Origin: Rhodospirillales bacterium | Lineage (GTDB): Bacteria; Pseudomonadota; Alphaproteobacteria; Acetobacterales; Acetobacteraceae | Length of the DNA: 6,720 nucleotides | Assembly: GCA_028870815.1 (NCBI GenBank) | Contig: JAGWOU010000097.1 | Location: 1 to 6,720 of the forward strand | Reading direction: 5' to 3' | Part shown: piece after piece, positions 1 to 6,720 of the stretch | Layout: the number at the start of each line of letters is the position of its first letter | Numbering within the stretch: the stretch's first letter is position 1 | Made by a program: the position numbers and the translations under genes | The notes under the pieces: model-generated | Told to the model about the DNA's origin: nothing | The model's database searches: none | The model's input: the letters and a program-made list of their open reading frames with translations, nothing else

Positions 1-857
1 ATGACAGCGCCGTTGCGGCGCTGGACCACGACCAGGCGCAGCTTGCGACCGACCAGGCACAGGCCAGCCGCTATAAGCCGCTGGCCGCGGCTCAGGCCGT
101 CAGCCAGCAGGTTTACGATAATGCCATCGCCACGGTGAAGGAGGATGAGGCCAATATCGCCTCCGCCAAAGCCAATATCGAGAGCGCGGGCATCAATCTG
201 CAATACACCAAGATGTATTCGCCGATCTCTGGCACCATCGGCGCCTCGTCGGTTACGCCGGGCGCGCTGGTCACGGCGGACCAGACCACGGCGCTGGCCA
301 CTGTCACGCAGCTCAACCCCATTTATGTGGACCTGAACGAATCCTCGACAACCTGGCTGCGCTTGAAGCAGGAGGCGGATTCCGGCCAGCTGCAAACAGC
401 CGCCGATGGCTCAGCTAAGGTGACGCTGACGCTGGAGGATGGCAGCACCTACAGCCTGCCCGGCAAGCTGCAGTTCTCCGAGGTGAACGTGGACCAAAGC
501 ACCGGCACGGTGCTGGTGCGCGCGCTGTTCCCCAATCCGCAGCATCTGCTGCTGCCGGGCATGTATGTGCATGCCGAGTTGCAGGAGGGCGTGAACAAAG
601 ACGGTATTCTGGTGCCCCAGCAGGCGGTTTCCCACAACACCCATGGCGACGCCACGGTGCTTCTGATCAACAGCAAGAATGTTGTCTCTGGAAAAATCAT
701 CCAGACCAGCGGCAATGTCGGCAATGATTGGGTGGTGACCGGTGGCCTGAAACCGGGCGACCGTGTCATCGTCGACGGGTTGCAGAACGCGACCGACGGC
801 GCGACCGTCTCCCCGGTCGACGAAACCGCGAAATTCGAATCCAACCCCGCCTCCTGA
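1..857 (+). CDS. RND efflux periplasmic adaptor (membrane fusion protein, AcrA/MexA type), 5' end missing
   Basis: Periplasmic adaptor that joins an RND pump to an outer-membrane channel. The frame is open from the first full codon (base 3) to TGA at 855-857, giving 284 visible residues. Family members are about 370-400 residues, so roughly 100 N-terminal residues, including the signal or lipoprotein peptide, lie upstream. The visible part begins in the alpha-helical hairpin, with Ala/Gln-rich heptad-like helices (LDHDQAQLATDQAQASRYK, then VKEDEANIASAKANIESA). The second half of the lipoyl domain follows (YSPISGTIGASSVTPGALV, then ALATVTQLNPIYVDL). Next come the beta-barrel domain (around LPGKLQFSEVNVDQSTGTV and LLLPGMYVHAEL) and the membrane-proximal domain (VTGGLKPGDRVIVDGLQNA). 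A GTG at 135 could be read as a start, but homology-like sequence continues upstream of it, so it is internal. The gene precedes the RND pump by 21 bases, as in acrAB and mexAB-oprM operons. Family assignment is firm; the transported substrates are unknown. Confidence 0.95.
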   Translation, partial: DSAVAALDHDQAQLATDQAQASRYKPLAAAQAVSQQVYDNAIATVKEDEANIASAKANIESAGINLQYTKMYSPISGTIGASSVTPGALVTADQTTALATVTQLNPIYVDLNESSTTWLRLKQEADSGQLQTAADGSAKVTLTLEDGSTYSLPGKLQFSEVNVDQSTGTVLVRALFPNPQHLLLPGMYVHAELQEGVNKDGILVPQQAVSHNTHGDATVLLINSKNVVSGKIIQTSGNVGNDWVVTGGLKPGDRVIVDGLQNATDGATVSPVDETAKFESNPAS

Positions 858-860
858 GCG

Positions 861-865
861 AAGGG
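861..865 (+). promoter_or_regulatory. Probable ribosome binding site of the RND pump gene
   Basis: AAGGG lies 13 bases before the ATG at 879, in the 21-base gap after the adaptor stop codon. The spacing is longer than ideal. No other purine-rich stretch lies closer, and the protein start MSRFFIDRPIFAWVLA matches the usual RND N-terminus, so the start is set by the protein more than by this site. Confidence 0.45.
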
Positions 866-878
866 CTGCAACTCCGCC

Positions 879-3005
879 ATGTCACGTTTTTTCATCGACC
901 GGCCGATCTTCGCCTGGGTGCTGGCCCTGGTTGTCATGCTGGCCGGCGCCATCGAGGTGCTTCAGCTTCCGATCGCGCAATATCCAGAAATCGCCCCGCC
1001 TGCGGTCAGTATCCAGGCCACCTATGCCGGCGCCTCGGCGCAGACTGTCGCCAACACCGTGGTCAGGCCGATCCTGCAAGAGATGTCCGGTCTGGACGGG
1101 CTCGAATATATCGACTCAACGGCTGAATCCACCGGCACCGTCACGATCACGCTGACCTTCAAGCAAGGCACCAACCCCAATATTGCCCAGGTGCAGGTGC
1201 AGAATAAGCTGCAGCTCGCCGAAGCCAACCTGCCAACCGAGGTCACACAGGCCGGTATTAACGTCCAGAAGGCCGAAAAGAACTTTATGCTGTTCTTCGC
1301 CCTGGTTTCGACCAATGGCGCGATGACCCGGTATGACATTGCGGATTACATCGCCTCGAATATCGAGGACCCGATCACGCGCGTGCCCGGCGTGGGGGAT
1401 TATCAGCTATTCGGCTCTGAATATGCGATGCGCATCTGGTTGAACCCGGATGAGCTGTACAAATACGGCCTTACGGTGTCGGACGTTGTCTCCGCCCTTA
1501 AAGATCAGAATATCCAGGTACCTTCGGGTGAGTTGGGCGGCCTGCCGGCCGTGAAGGGCCAGCGCCTGGACGCGCTGATCACCGGGCCTAGCGAATTCAC
1601 CACGCCCAGCCAGTTTGAGAATGTTTTGCTGAAAGTTGAGCCAAGCGGAGCCCAGGTTCGCCTGAAGGATGTCGCGCGGGTGGAACTTGGGCCGCAAAGC
1701 TATGCCATCGATAGTCTTTTCAACGGTATGCCCGCCAGCGCCATGGGCCTCAAGCTCACCCCTGGAGCAAACCAGCTGGATACGGAAAAGGCCGTGAAGG
1801 CGGAGCTGAAAGTACTGACGCAGCATCTGCCGGCCGGGCTTAAGCTCGTCTATCCGTACGATACCGCACCTTATATCGTGCTGTCCCTGCGTGAGGTGGT
1901 GCAGACTCTGCTGGAAGCCATCGCGCTGGTGTTCCTGGTCATGCTGCTGTTTCTGCAGAACATCCGCGCCACGCTGGTGCCCACCATCGCCGTGCCGATT
2001 GTGCTTCTGGGTACGTTCGCGGTGCTCGCGGCGCTTGGATACAGCATCAACACGCTCACCATGCTGGCGATGGTTCTGGCCGTCGGGCTATTGGTGGACG
2101 ATGCCATCGTCGTGGTCGAGAATGTCGACCGTCTGATGCATGAGCGCGGTCTGCGGCCCAAGGAGGCCGCGCGCCAGTCGATGGACGAAATTTCCGGCGC
2201 GCTGATCGGCATTGCGCTGGTGCTGGCGGCGGTGTTTCTGCCGATGGCGTTTTTTGGCGGTTCCACCGGCGTTATTTACAGGCAGTTCTCCATCACCATC
2301 GTCTCGGCCATGGTGCTGTCGATCCTGACGGCGCTGATTTTCACCCCCTCGCTCTGCGGCTCCCTGTTGCGCCCGCCCAAGGAAGGTGCCGGCACGCATG
2401 GCTTCGCCGGCTGGTTCAACCGTGGCTTCAACCGTAGCCGCGCCGGGTATCTTGGTGGCGTGCGCAGGCTGACCCGGCGCAGCCGCCTGACCATGGTGGG
2501 CTTCGTCTGCATCGCCATTCTCACGGTGTTCCTGTTTACGCGCTTGCCGATCGGCTTTCTGCCGAATGAGGACCAGGGCCTGCTGATCGGGCAGATCAGT
2601 TTGCCCACCGGCGCCACGGCGGAGCAGACCCAGGCACTAAACGCCGAGGTGCGCAAATACATCTTCAAGACCGAGGGCAACAACGTAAAATCGATTTATA
2701 CGGCCTCTGGCTTCAGTTTTGCCGGGCAGGCGCAGAATCAGGGCTTCCTGGTGATGCTGATGAAGCCCTGGGCGGACCGGCCCGCGGCCTCGCAGAATGT
2801 TGCCGCCGTCGCGCAGCGCGTGATGGGGCATTTTGCCGGCAACCGCGCGGGGCAGGTGTTCATTGTGCAGCCGCCGCCGGTGCTGGAGCTTGGCAATGCC
2901 ACCGGCTTCGACATGGAGCTGATGAATTCCGGCAATATCAGCAGCCAGGATTTTTTCGAGGCGCGCGCCAAGTTTCTGCAACTCGCGGCGAAAGACAAGC
3001 TGTAG
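879..3005 (+). CDS. Truncated RND pump product: N-terminal 708 residues up to the amber codon
   Basis: This is the part of the pump that would actually be translated. It starts at ATG 879 with the cytoplasmic/TM1 sequence MSRFFIDRPIFAWVLALVV. It contains the first periplasmic porter and docking region, including QLFGSEYAMRIWLNP and the docking-loop stretch IQVPSGELGGLPAVKGQ. TM2-TM6 lie at about residues 335-500, with the GLLVDDAIVVVEN proton site and the AFFGGSTGVIYRQFSITI segment. TM7 is at about 535-555, ending in RLPIGFLPNEDQG. The second periplasmic section carries the switch-loop motif GFSFAGQAQNQG, where Phe612 and Phe614 match AcrB F615 and F617. It stops within the PC2 part of the porter domain. 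A protein with seven of twelve membrane helices and an incomplete second periplasmic domain is expected to be unstable or inactive; that is inference from AcrB structure. Confidence 0.8.
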   Translation: MSRFFIDRPIFAWVLALVVMLAGAIEVLQLPIAQYPEIAPPAVSIQATYAGASAQTVANTVVRPILQEMSGLDGLEYIDSTAESTGTVTITLTFKQGTNPNIAQVQVQNKLQLAEANLPTEVTQAGINVQKAEKNFMLFFALVSTNGAMTRYDIADYIASNIEDPITRVPGVGDYQLFGSEYAMRIWLNPDELYKYGLTVSDVVSALKDQNIQVPSGELGGLPAVKGQRLDALITGPSEFTTPSQFENVLLKVEPSGAQVRLKDVARVELGPQSYAIDSLFNGMPASAMGLKLTPGANQLDTEKAVKAELKVLTQHLPAGLKLVYPYDTAPYIVLSLREVVQTLLEAIALVFLVMLLFLQNIRATLVPTIAVPIVLLGTFAVLAALGYSINTLTMLAMVLAVGLLVDDAIVVVENVDRLMHERGLRPKEAARQSMDEISGALIGIALVLAAVFLPMAFFGGSTGVIYRQFSITIVSAMVLSILTALIFTPSLCGSLLRPPKEGAGTHGFAGWFNRGFNRSRAGYLGGVRRLTRRSRLTMVGFVCIAILTVFLFTRLPIGFLPNEDQGLLIGQISLPTGATAEQTQALNAEVRKYIFKTEGNNVKSIYTASGFSFAGQAQNQGFLVMLMKPWADRPAASQNVAAVAQRVMGHFAGNRAGQVFIVQPPPVLELGNATGFDMELMNSGNISSQDFFEARAKFLQLAAKDKL
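3003..3005 (+). other. In-frame amber (TAG) codon inside the RND pump gene
   Basis: The codon sits between ...LAAKDKL and ASVRPNGLSEAPQYVLDVD in one continuous frame. AcrB reads MLTSVRPNGLEDTPQ at this place, so the codon aligns with Leu713. A single base change from TTG (Leu) would give TAG, and CAG (Gln) to TAG is the commonest kind of transition. Which codon was ancestral cannot be decided from this window. There is no selenocysteine or pyrrolysine context, and no visible element promoting readthrough. Confidence 0.9.
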
Positions 3006-4040
3006 GCGTCGGTCCGCCCCAACGGGTTGAGCGAGGCGCCGCAATACGTGCTGGATGTGGACAGGGAAAAAGCCTCCGCCCTGGGCGTTTCCATCGCGGA
3101 TATCAACACCACGATCCAGGCTGCGCTGGCCTCGGAATTTGTGGATCAGTTTATCCGCGATGGCCGCGTGAAGGATGTCTATATCCAAGGTGACCCAGAC
3201 GCGCGCATGCAGCCGAGCGACCTGGACAAATGGTATGTCCGCAACAGCGCGGGCGGCATGGTGCCGTTCAGCGCCTTTGTGAGCGGGCATTGGACTGTCG
3301 GCCCCCAATCCGTCGAGATTTACAACGGCGACGAGGCTTACGAGATTCTTGGCCAGCCGGCGCCCGGTGTCAGCAGCGGCGCGGCGATGAAGGAGGTTCA
3401 GAAGATCGCGGCGCAGATGCCGCAGGGCGTCACCATGCAATGGACGGGGCTTTCCTACGAACAGGTTGCCGCCGGATCGCAGACGACAGCGCTTTACGTC
3501 GTCTCCGTGGTGTTCATCCTGCTCTGCCTCGCGGCTCTCTATGAAAGCTGGTCCATTCCCGCGGCGGTGATGCTGGTGGTGCCGCTTGGCATTATCGGCG
3601 CGGTGCTGGCCAATCTGCTGCGTGGCATCGACAACGATGTGTATTTCCAGATCGGCTTGCTGACGACGATGGGTCTGGCGGTGAAAAACGCCATCCTGAT
3701 CGTGGAATTTGCCCGTAACTTCTATGAGCAAGGCGAAAGCCTGGTGGAAGCGGCGCTGCACGCGGCGCAGGAGCGGTTGCGGCCGATCCTGATGACCTCC
3801 ATCGCCTTCATCTTCGGCACCTTCCCGCTGGCCATTGCCAGCGGCGCCGGGGCCGGGGCGCGTGTTGCCATCGGCACGGCGGTGGTGGGCGGCATGGTCA
3901 CTGCCACGGTGCTCGCCATCTTCTTTGTGCCGGTATTCTTCGTCACTGTGCTCACCTTCGCGAAAGTGAAGCGCAGACGGGAAAGGCAGGAGGCCGAGGA
4001 AGCGCTTGCGGCCCAGCAGGGAGGCAACGGCCATGCGTAA
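3006..4040 (+). pseudogene. Orphaned C-terminal part of the RND pump gene, downstream of the amber codon
   Basis: 344 residues remain in the same frame as the upstream part. They hold the rest of the second periplasmic domain (VRPNGLSEAPQYVLDVDREKASALGVSIADINTTI; WYVRNSAGGMVPFSAF; YEILGQPAPGVSSG) and TM8-TM12 (AALYESWSIPAAVMLVVPLG; GLLTTMGLAVKNAILIVEFA; RLRPILMTSIAFIFGTFPL; GGMVTATVLAIFFVPVFFV). A charged cytoplasmic tail (KVKRRRERQEAEEALAAQQ) ends at TAA 4038-4040. TTG at 3027 and later codons could formally restart translation, but no Shine-Dalgarno sequence precedes 3027, and the fragment would begin in mid-domain. It is not a gene of its own. Apart from the amber the sequence shows no decay, which points to a recent event or an artefact. 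Confidence 0.75.
4018..4024 (+). promoter_or_regulatory. Ribosome binding site of the outer-membrane factor gene
   Basis: AGGGAGG lies 8 bases before ATG 4033, inside the last codons of the pump gene. It is a strong Shine-Dalgarno match at good spacing, and it decides the start at 4033 over the in-frame TTG at 4006. Confidence 0.8.
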
Positions 4041-5520
4041 AATAAAGATGGCCTCCACGCTGATGCTCGGCCTGCTCGCCGGGTGCAGCTTCATCCCGGC
4101 CTATCACCGCCCGGTGCTGCCGGTGCTCAACCAATATCCGGTTTCCGGCGGCACCGGCCCGGCGGCGGCGGATATCGGCTGGAAGCAGTTCTTCACAGAC
4201 CCTGCCTTGCAACAGCTCATTTCGCTGTCATTGGCCAATAACCGCAGCCTGCGGCAGACGGTGCTGACCGTGCAGCAAGCCCAGGCGCAATTCAGGGTGG
4301 ACCGCGCCAGCCTGTTCCCCAGCATCGAGGGCAATGCCTATGCGCAGGTCGATCACATTCCTGGCAATTTGACTTCGGCTGGGCAACCGGTGACGTCTCA
4401 CGAATACAGCATCGGAGCGCAAGCGGTTTCGTGGGAGCTGGATCTGTTCGGCAAAATCCGTTCCCAGGCGGAGTCCGCGCATCAGACTTATCTGAGCGAT
4501 AAGGACACCGCGATCGGCGCGCAGATCTCGCTGGTCGCGCAGGTGGCGTCTGAATATTATACCTGGCTGGCGGACCGGGAATCACTTGAGATCGCGCAGG
4601 ATACGGCGCGGGCGGATCAGAAATCCCTCCAGCTCACCCAACTTGAACTCACCCACGGCACCACCACAGGTATCGCTGTGGCGCAAGCGGAAACGGCCTA
4701 CGACACCGCCGCCTCGGATGTCGGCCAGTTCCAGCGCCAGGTGGCGCAGGATATGGACGAGCTGGTGCTGCTGGTGGGCGCGCCCATCCCGTCCGCTCTG
4801 GCCCAGCAGATGAACACGGTGAACGGGCTTTCCGCCGAAACCCCGCTGCCGGAAGTGCCCGCGGGGCTGCCGTCTGACCTGCTTACGCGCCGGCCGGATA
4901 TCCGCTCGGCCGAGCACGAGCTTCTGGCCGCGAATGCCAATATCGGCGCGGCGCGGGCGGCTTTCTTCCCGTCCATCAGCCTCACCGCGAATGGCGGGGA
5001 CGCGAGCAACGCGCTCAACTCCCTGTTCGCCGCCGGGCAAACCTCCTGGCTGTTCGAGCCGCAGATCACCCTGCCGATTTTCACCGGTGGGGCGAACATC
5101 GCCAATCTAAACATCGCGCAGGTGGAGAAGAAGATTCAAATCGCGAATTACCAGGAGACGATCCAGTCCGCCTTCCACGACGTATCTGACGCGCTGAACG
5201 CCCGCGAGACTTACGTTACGCAGCTTAACGCCGAGCAGGACCTGGTGAACGCCGATCTGCGCTATTACCGGCTTGCCTCGATGAGCTTCAACGCCGGGAT
5301 TGATAACTACCTGGATGTGCTGACGGCGCAGGATTCACTGTTGAGCGCGCGGCTGAGTTTCGTGAGTTTGCTGCTGGCGCAACAACAGAACGAGATCACC
5401 CTGTACAAGGCGCTGGGTGGCGGCTGGCAGGAAAACGGCACGGCCACGCCGCCGCCCGCACCGCCGGCGCATGTTATCCCCACCGGCGCGCCGCCCATGC
5501 AGCCCGCGCCGCTTCAGTAA
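4033..5520 (+). CDS. Outer-membrane efflux lipoprotein (OprM/NodT-type outer-membrane factor)
   Basis: Trimeric outer-membrane channel that completes the tripartite pump. The product is 495 residues, normal for the NodT/OprM family. The N-terminus MRKIKMASTLMLGLLAGCS is a lipoprotein signal with lipobox L-A-G-C at 15-18, so Cys18 should be lipid-modified. Two outer-membrane efflux (OEP) repeats follow. Family hallmarks are WELDLFGKIRSQAESA from Trp134, LLTRRPDIRSAEHELLAANANIGAARAAFFPSISL with Arg286-Arg287-Pro288-Asp289, and the C-terminal NYLDVLTAQDSLLSARLSFVSLLLAQQQNEITLYKALGGGW. After this, residues 466-495 form a Pro/Ala-rich tail of no recognised domain. The ATG overlaps the pump stop region by 8 bases (4033-4040), so translation is probably coupled to the pump gene; the amber upstream could therefore lower its expression. 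An earlier in-frame TTG at 4006 has no ribosome site and would add residues before the signal peptide. Assignment is firm; substrate range is unknown. Confidence 0.95.
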   Translation: MRKIKMASTLMLGLLAGCSFIPAYHRPVLPVLNQYPVSGGTGPAAADIGWKQFFTDPALQQLISLSLANNRSLRQTVLTVQQAQAQFRVDRASLFPSIEGNAYAQVDHIPGNLTSAGQPVTSHEYSIGAQAVSWELDLFGKIRSQAESAHQTYLSDKDTAIGAQISLVAQVASEYYTWLADRESLEIAQDTARADQKSLQLTQLELTHGTTTGIAVAQAETAYDTAASDVGQFQRQVAQDMDELVLLVGAPIPSALAQQMNTVNGLSAETPLPEVPAGLPSDLLTRRPDIRSAEHELLAANANIGAARAAFFPSISLTANGGDASNALNSLFAAGQTSWLFEPQITLPIFTGGANIANLNIAQVEKKIQIANYQETIQSAFHDVSDALNARETYVTQLNAEQDLVNADLRYYRLASMSFNAGIDNYLDVLTAQDSLLSARLSFVSLLLAQQQNEITLYKALGGGWQENGTATPPPAPPAHVIPTGAPPMQPAPLQ

Positions 5521-5530
5521 TTGGCTGAAT

Positions 5531-5558
5531 CCGGCTTCGGGGCTTATACCCCTGGCGG
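5531..5558 (+). other. Imperfect stem-loop in the gap before the ABC ATPase gene
   Basis: GGGG at 5539-5542 pairs with CCCC at 5549-5552 around the loop CTTATA. CCG at 5531-5533 can pair with CGG at 5556-5558 after a short internal mismatch. The right arm covers the bases just before ATG 5560. There is no T-run after it, so it is not a convincing intrinsic terminator. It may be chance in GC-rich DNA or may affect translation of the next gene. Confidence 0.25.
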
Positions 5559-5559
5559 G

Positions 5560-6312
5560 ATGAATTCTGAGACGCTTTCTACGCCGCCGCCCAGCCTGGA
5601 GCTGCGCGGACTGGCGCTGCATTACGAGGGCCAGCCTCTGTTTGAGGGGCTGGACCTGACCGTTCAGGCGGGGCGCTGCACGGCCCTGCTGGGCGCCAGC
5701 GGGGTGGGCAAAACCAGCCTGCTGCGCATTGCCGCCGGGCTGGCCGCGCCCGATGCCGGCACCGTGCGGGCCAGCGATGGCCTCCCGCTGCCTGGGCGCG
5801 TGGCCTGGATGGGCCAGCAGGATTTGCTCTACCCCTGGGCGCGGGCGCTGGAAAACGTTACCCTCGGCAGTCGGCTGCGCGGCGAAAAGCCGGATAAGGC
5901 ACGCGCGCGCGGCCTGCTGGCGGCGGTGGGGCTGGCCGGGCGGGAGCGCGCTTTGCCGAAGGAGCTTTCCGGCGGCATGCGCCAGCGTGTGGCGCTCGCC
6001 CGCACCTTGTATGAAAACCGCCCGGTGGTGCTGATGGACGAACCCTTCTCGGCGCTGGACGCGATCACCCGCGCCACCATGCAGGAGCTTGCCGCCCAGT
6101 TGCTCGCCGGGCGCACCGCCTTGCTTATCACCCACGACCCGATGGAAGCCTGCCGGCTTGGCCACAGCCTTTATGTGATGGCGGGCCGCCCCGCCCGGCT
6201 GGGGAATGAAATCGCCGTGCCGGGCACCCCGCCCCGCGCGCCGGACGACGAGGCGCTGCTGCACACCCAAGGCGAGTTGATGCGCGCCTTGCTTGAAAGC
6301 CGCGCGGCATGA
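5560..6312 (+). CDS. ABC importer ATP-binding protein, NitT/TauT group (possibly thiamine-precursor uptake)
   Basis: Cytoplasmic ATPase that powers a binding-protein-dependent importer. Counting from ATG 5560 it has 250 residues, the normal length. All ABC motifs are intact: Walker A GASGVGKT at 45-52 (Lys51), Q-loop Gln87 in MGQQDLLYPW, signature LSGGMRQR from 136, Walker B VVLMDE with Asp160-Glu161, D-loop SALD ending at Asp167, and switch His192 in LLITHDP. The short Q-loop-to-LYPW region and the permease partner fit the nitrate/sulfonate/taurine/HMP group (COG1116-like). The stretch QQDLLYPWARALENVTLGSRLRGEKP resembles what I recall of hydroxymethylpyrimidine transporters (ThiZ), which is a suggestion only. 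The start is uncertain: an in-frame TTG at 5521 directly follows the preceding stop codon, but ATG 5560 matches family N-termini better (SLELRGLALHYEGQPLFEGL soon after). Neither start has a strong ribosome site. The stop overlaps the permease start (ATGA), so the two are co-translated. Confidence 0.9.
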   Translation: MNSETLSTPPPSLELRGLALHYEGQPLFEGLDLTVQAGRCTALLGASGVGKTSLLRIAAGLAAPDAGTVRASDGLPLPGRVAWMGQQDLLYPWARALENVTLGSRLRGEKPDKARARGLLAAVGLAGRERALPKELSGGMRQRVALARTLYENRPVVLMDEPFSALDAITRATMQELAAQLLAGRTALLITHDPMEACRLGHSLYVMAGRPARLGNEIAVPGTPPRAPDDEALLHTQGELMRALLESRAA

Positions 6313-6720
6313 AGCATATACGCGGGGCTCTGCGCCCCCTTATCACTCTGTTCGGCCTGCTGGCGTTATGGTGGGCGGTGGCGAAATTCACCGGCATCCC
6401 GTCCTTCCTGCTGCCCGGCCCTGTTGCCGTGGCAAACGTGCTGGCGGCGCAAAGCGGCTTCCTGCTGCAAAACACGCTGGTGACGCTGGTGGAGATTGTG
6501 CTGGGACTGGGGCTGGGCACGTTGTTCGGCGGAAGCTTAGCGCTGGTCATGGTGTTTTCGCGCGGGTTGCAGCGCTGGCTGCTGCCCTTGCTGCTGCTCA
6601 GCCAGGCGGTACCGGTATTCGCCCTGGCACCGTTGCTGGTTTTGTGGCTGGGCTTTGGCCTGGCCTCGAAAGTTTTGATGGCGGTGCTGATTATTTTCTT
6701 TCCCGTCACCGCCGCGTTTT
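6309..6720 (+). CDS. ABC importer permease, NitT/TauT group (possibly HMP/thiamine precursor), 3' end missing
   Basis: Inner-membrane permease partner of the preceding ATPase. It starts at ATG 6309, overlapping the ATPase TGA in an ATGA arrangement, and is open to the window end, giving 137 complete codons of an expected 250 or so. The N-terminus MKHIRGALRPLITLFGLLALWWAVAKFTG forms a first membrane helix. It is followed by IPSFLLPGPVAVANVLAAQ, the 'P-x-x-LLPxPxxV' pattern typical of SsuC/TauC/ThiX permeases. Further hydrophobic helices follow, and then the sequence PVFALAPLLVLWLGFGLASKVLMAVLIIFFPVTAAF, at the start of the BPD_transp_1 region. The SQAVPVFALAPLLVLWLGFG form is close to what I recall of hydroxymethylpyrimidine permeases, but the substrate remains inferred. 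The coupling-helix (EAA-like) region facing the ATPase lies at or beyond the window end. Confidence 0.88.
   Translation, partial: MKHIRGALRPLITLFGLLALWWAVAKFTGIPSFLLPGPVAVANVLAAQSGFLLQNTLVTLVEIVLGLGLGTLFGGSLALVMVFSRGLQRWLLPLLLLSQAVPVFALAPLLVLWLGFGLASKVLMAVLIIFFPVTAAF

Larger units (their letters stand above)
879..4040 (+). pseudogene. RND multidrug efflux pump (AcrB/MexB, HAE1 family) interrupted by an in-frame amber codon
   Basis: Inner-membrane proton/drug antiporter of a tripartite efflux system. Reading through one TAG at 3003-3005 gives 1053 codons, close to E. coli AcrB (1049 residues), with no frame change anywhere. The proton-relay residues are present: Asp407-Asp408 in GLLVDDAIVVVENV (TM4) and Lys936 in GLAVKNAILIVEFA (TM10; numbered with the amber as codon 709). 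AcrB has D407, D408 and K940. The stop falls where AcrB has about L713, just before the conserved VRPNG of the periplasmic porter domain. As written, the product ends after 708 residues and lacks the rest of the porter domain and TM8-12, so it should not function. The gene follows the adaptor and overlaps the outer-membrane factor by 8 bases. Alternatives are a sequencing error, amber suppression or a very recent null mutation. Family assignment is very secure; pseudogene status depends on the TAG being real. Confidence 0.85.

Noticed and set aside
135..857. Adaptor gene starting at GTG 135
   Set aside because: The frame is open to the window's left edge and already encodes the adaptor's alpha-hairpin before 135, so the true start is upstream.
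3003..3005. Amber codon as programmed recoding (pyrrolysine or similar)
   Set aside because: Pyrrolysine insertion is not known in RND pumps, no recoding element is visible, and the aligned residue in AcrB is an ordinary Leu.
3027..4040. The C-terminal pump fragment as a separate gene starting at TTG 3027
   Set aside because: There is no ribosome site before 3027, the start lies in the middle of a periplasmic subdomain, and the fragment is in the same frame as the upstream half. A broken single gene explains it better than a natural two-part pump.
2637..4094. Long reverse-strand open frame (485 codons) opposite the RND pump gene
   Set aside because: It mirrors the pump gene's codon bias. 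The protein is His/Arg/Gln-rich low-complexity sequence with no domain, and the + strand frame is clearly the conserved RND protein.
5560..5620. Possible TPP riboswitch, because CTGAGA occurs at 5567-5572 near genes that may import a thiamine precursor
   Set aside because: The other conserved THI-box parts (ACCC, then AACCTGATC, then GGGTAATGCC-like) are absent, and the CTGAGA lies inside the coding region after ATG 5560.
5335..6270. Reverse-strand open frame (311 codons) opposite the ABC ATPase
   Set aside because: It overlaps complete ABC motifs on the + strand, and its composition (Arg/Gly/Ala/Gln-rich, no motif) is typical of an antisense shadow in GC-rich DNA.

Overview
The window is GC-rich, densely packed coding DNA from a Gram-negative bacterium. 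All recognisable genes are on the + strand, with gaps of 0-39 bases. The proteins, and a Leu/Ala-rich, G/C-ending codon style, suggest a high-GC proteobacterium, plausibly an alphaproteobacterium. That placement is inferred from general appearance, not from a marker gene.

Bases 1-5520 hold a tripartite RND drug-efflux operon in the usual order. First comes the 3' part of a periplasmic adaptor (AcrA/MexA type), then an AcrB/MexB-type inner-membrane pump, then an outer-membrane factor lipoprotein (OprM/NodT type). Together these would form a proton-driven channel from the inner membrane and periplasm to the outside. No regulator is visible; the operon starts upstream of the window.

The most notable feature is a single in-frame amber codon (TAG, 3003-3005) inside the RND pump gene. 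The frame is the same before and after it, the whole reading from 879 to 4040 has normal AcrB length, and all key residues on both sides are intact. It therefore looks like one point mutation (or a base-call error) in an otherwise healthy gene. If real, it would remove the C-terminal third and inactivate the pump, while the adaptor and outer-membrane factor stay intact.

Bases 5560-6720 start a different unit: an ABC importer ATPase overlapping (ATGA) a permease that runs off the window. Both belong to the NitT/TauT (nitrate/sulfonate/taurine/thiamine-precursor) group. Details of the sequence lean toward the thiamine-precursor (hydroxymethylpyrimidine) branch, but the substrate cannot be fixed without the missing binding protein. 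The only non-coding stretch over 25 bases is the 39-base gap at 5521-5559, which holds an imperfect stem-loop. I see no RNA genes, mobile elements, CRISPR arrays or long repeats, and no wholly new system.
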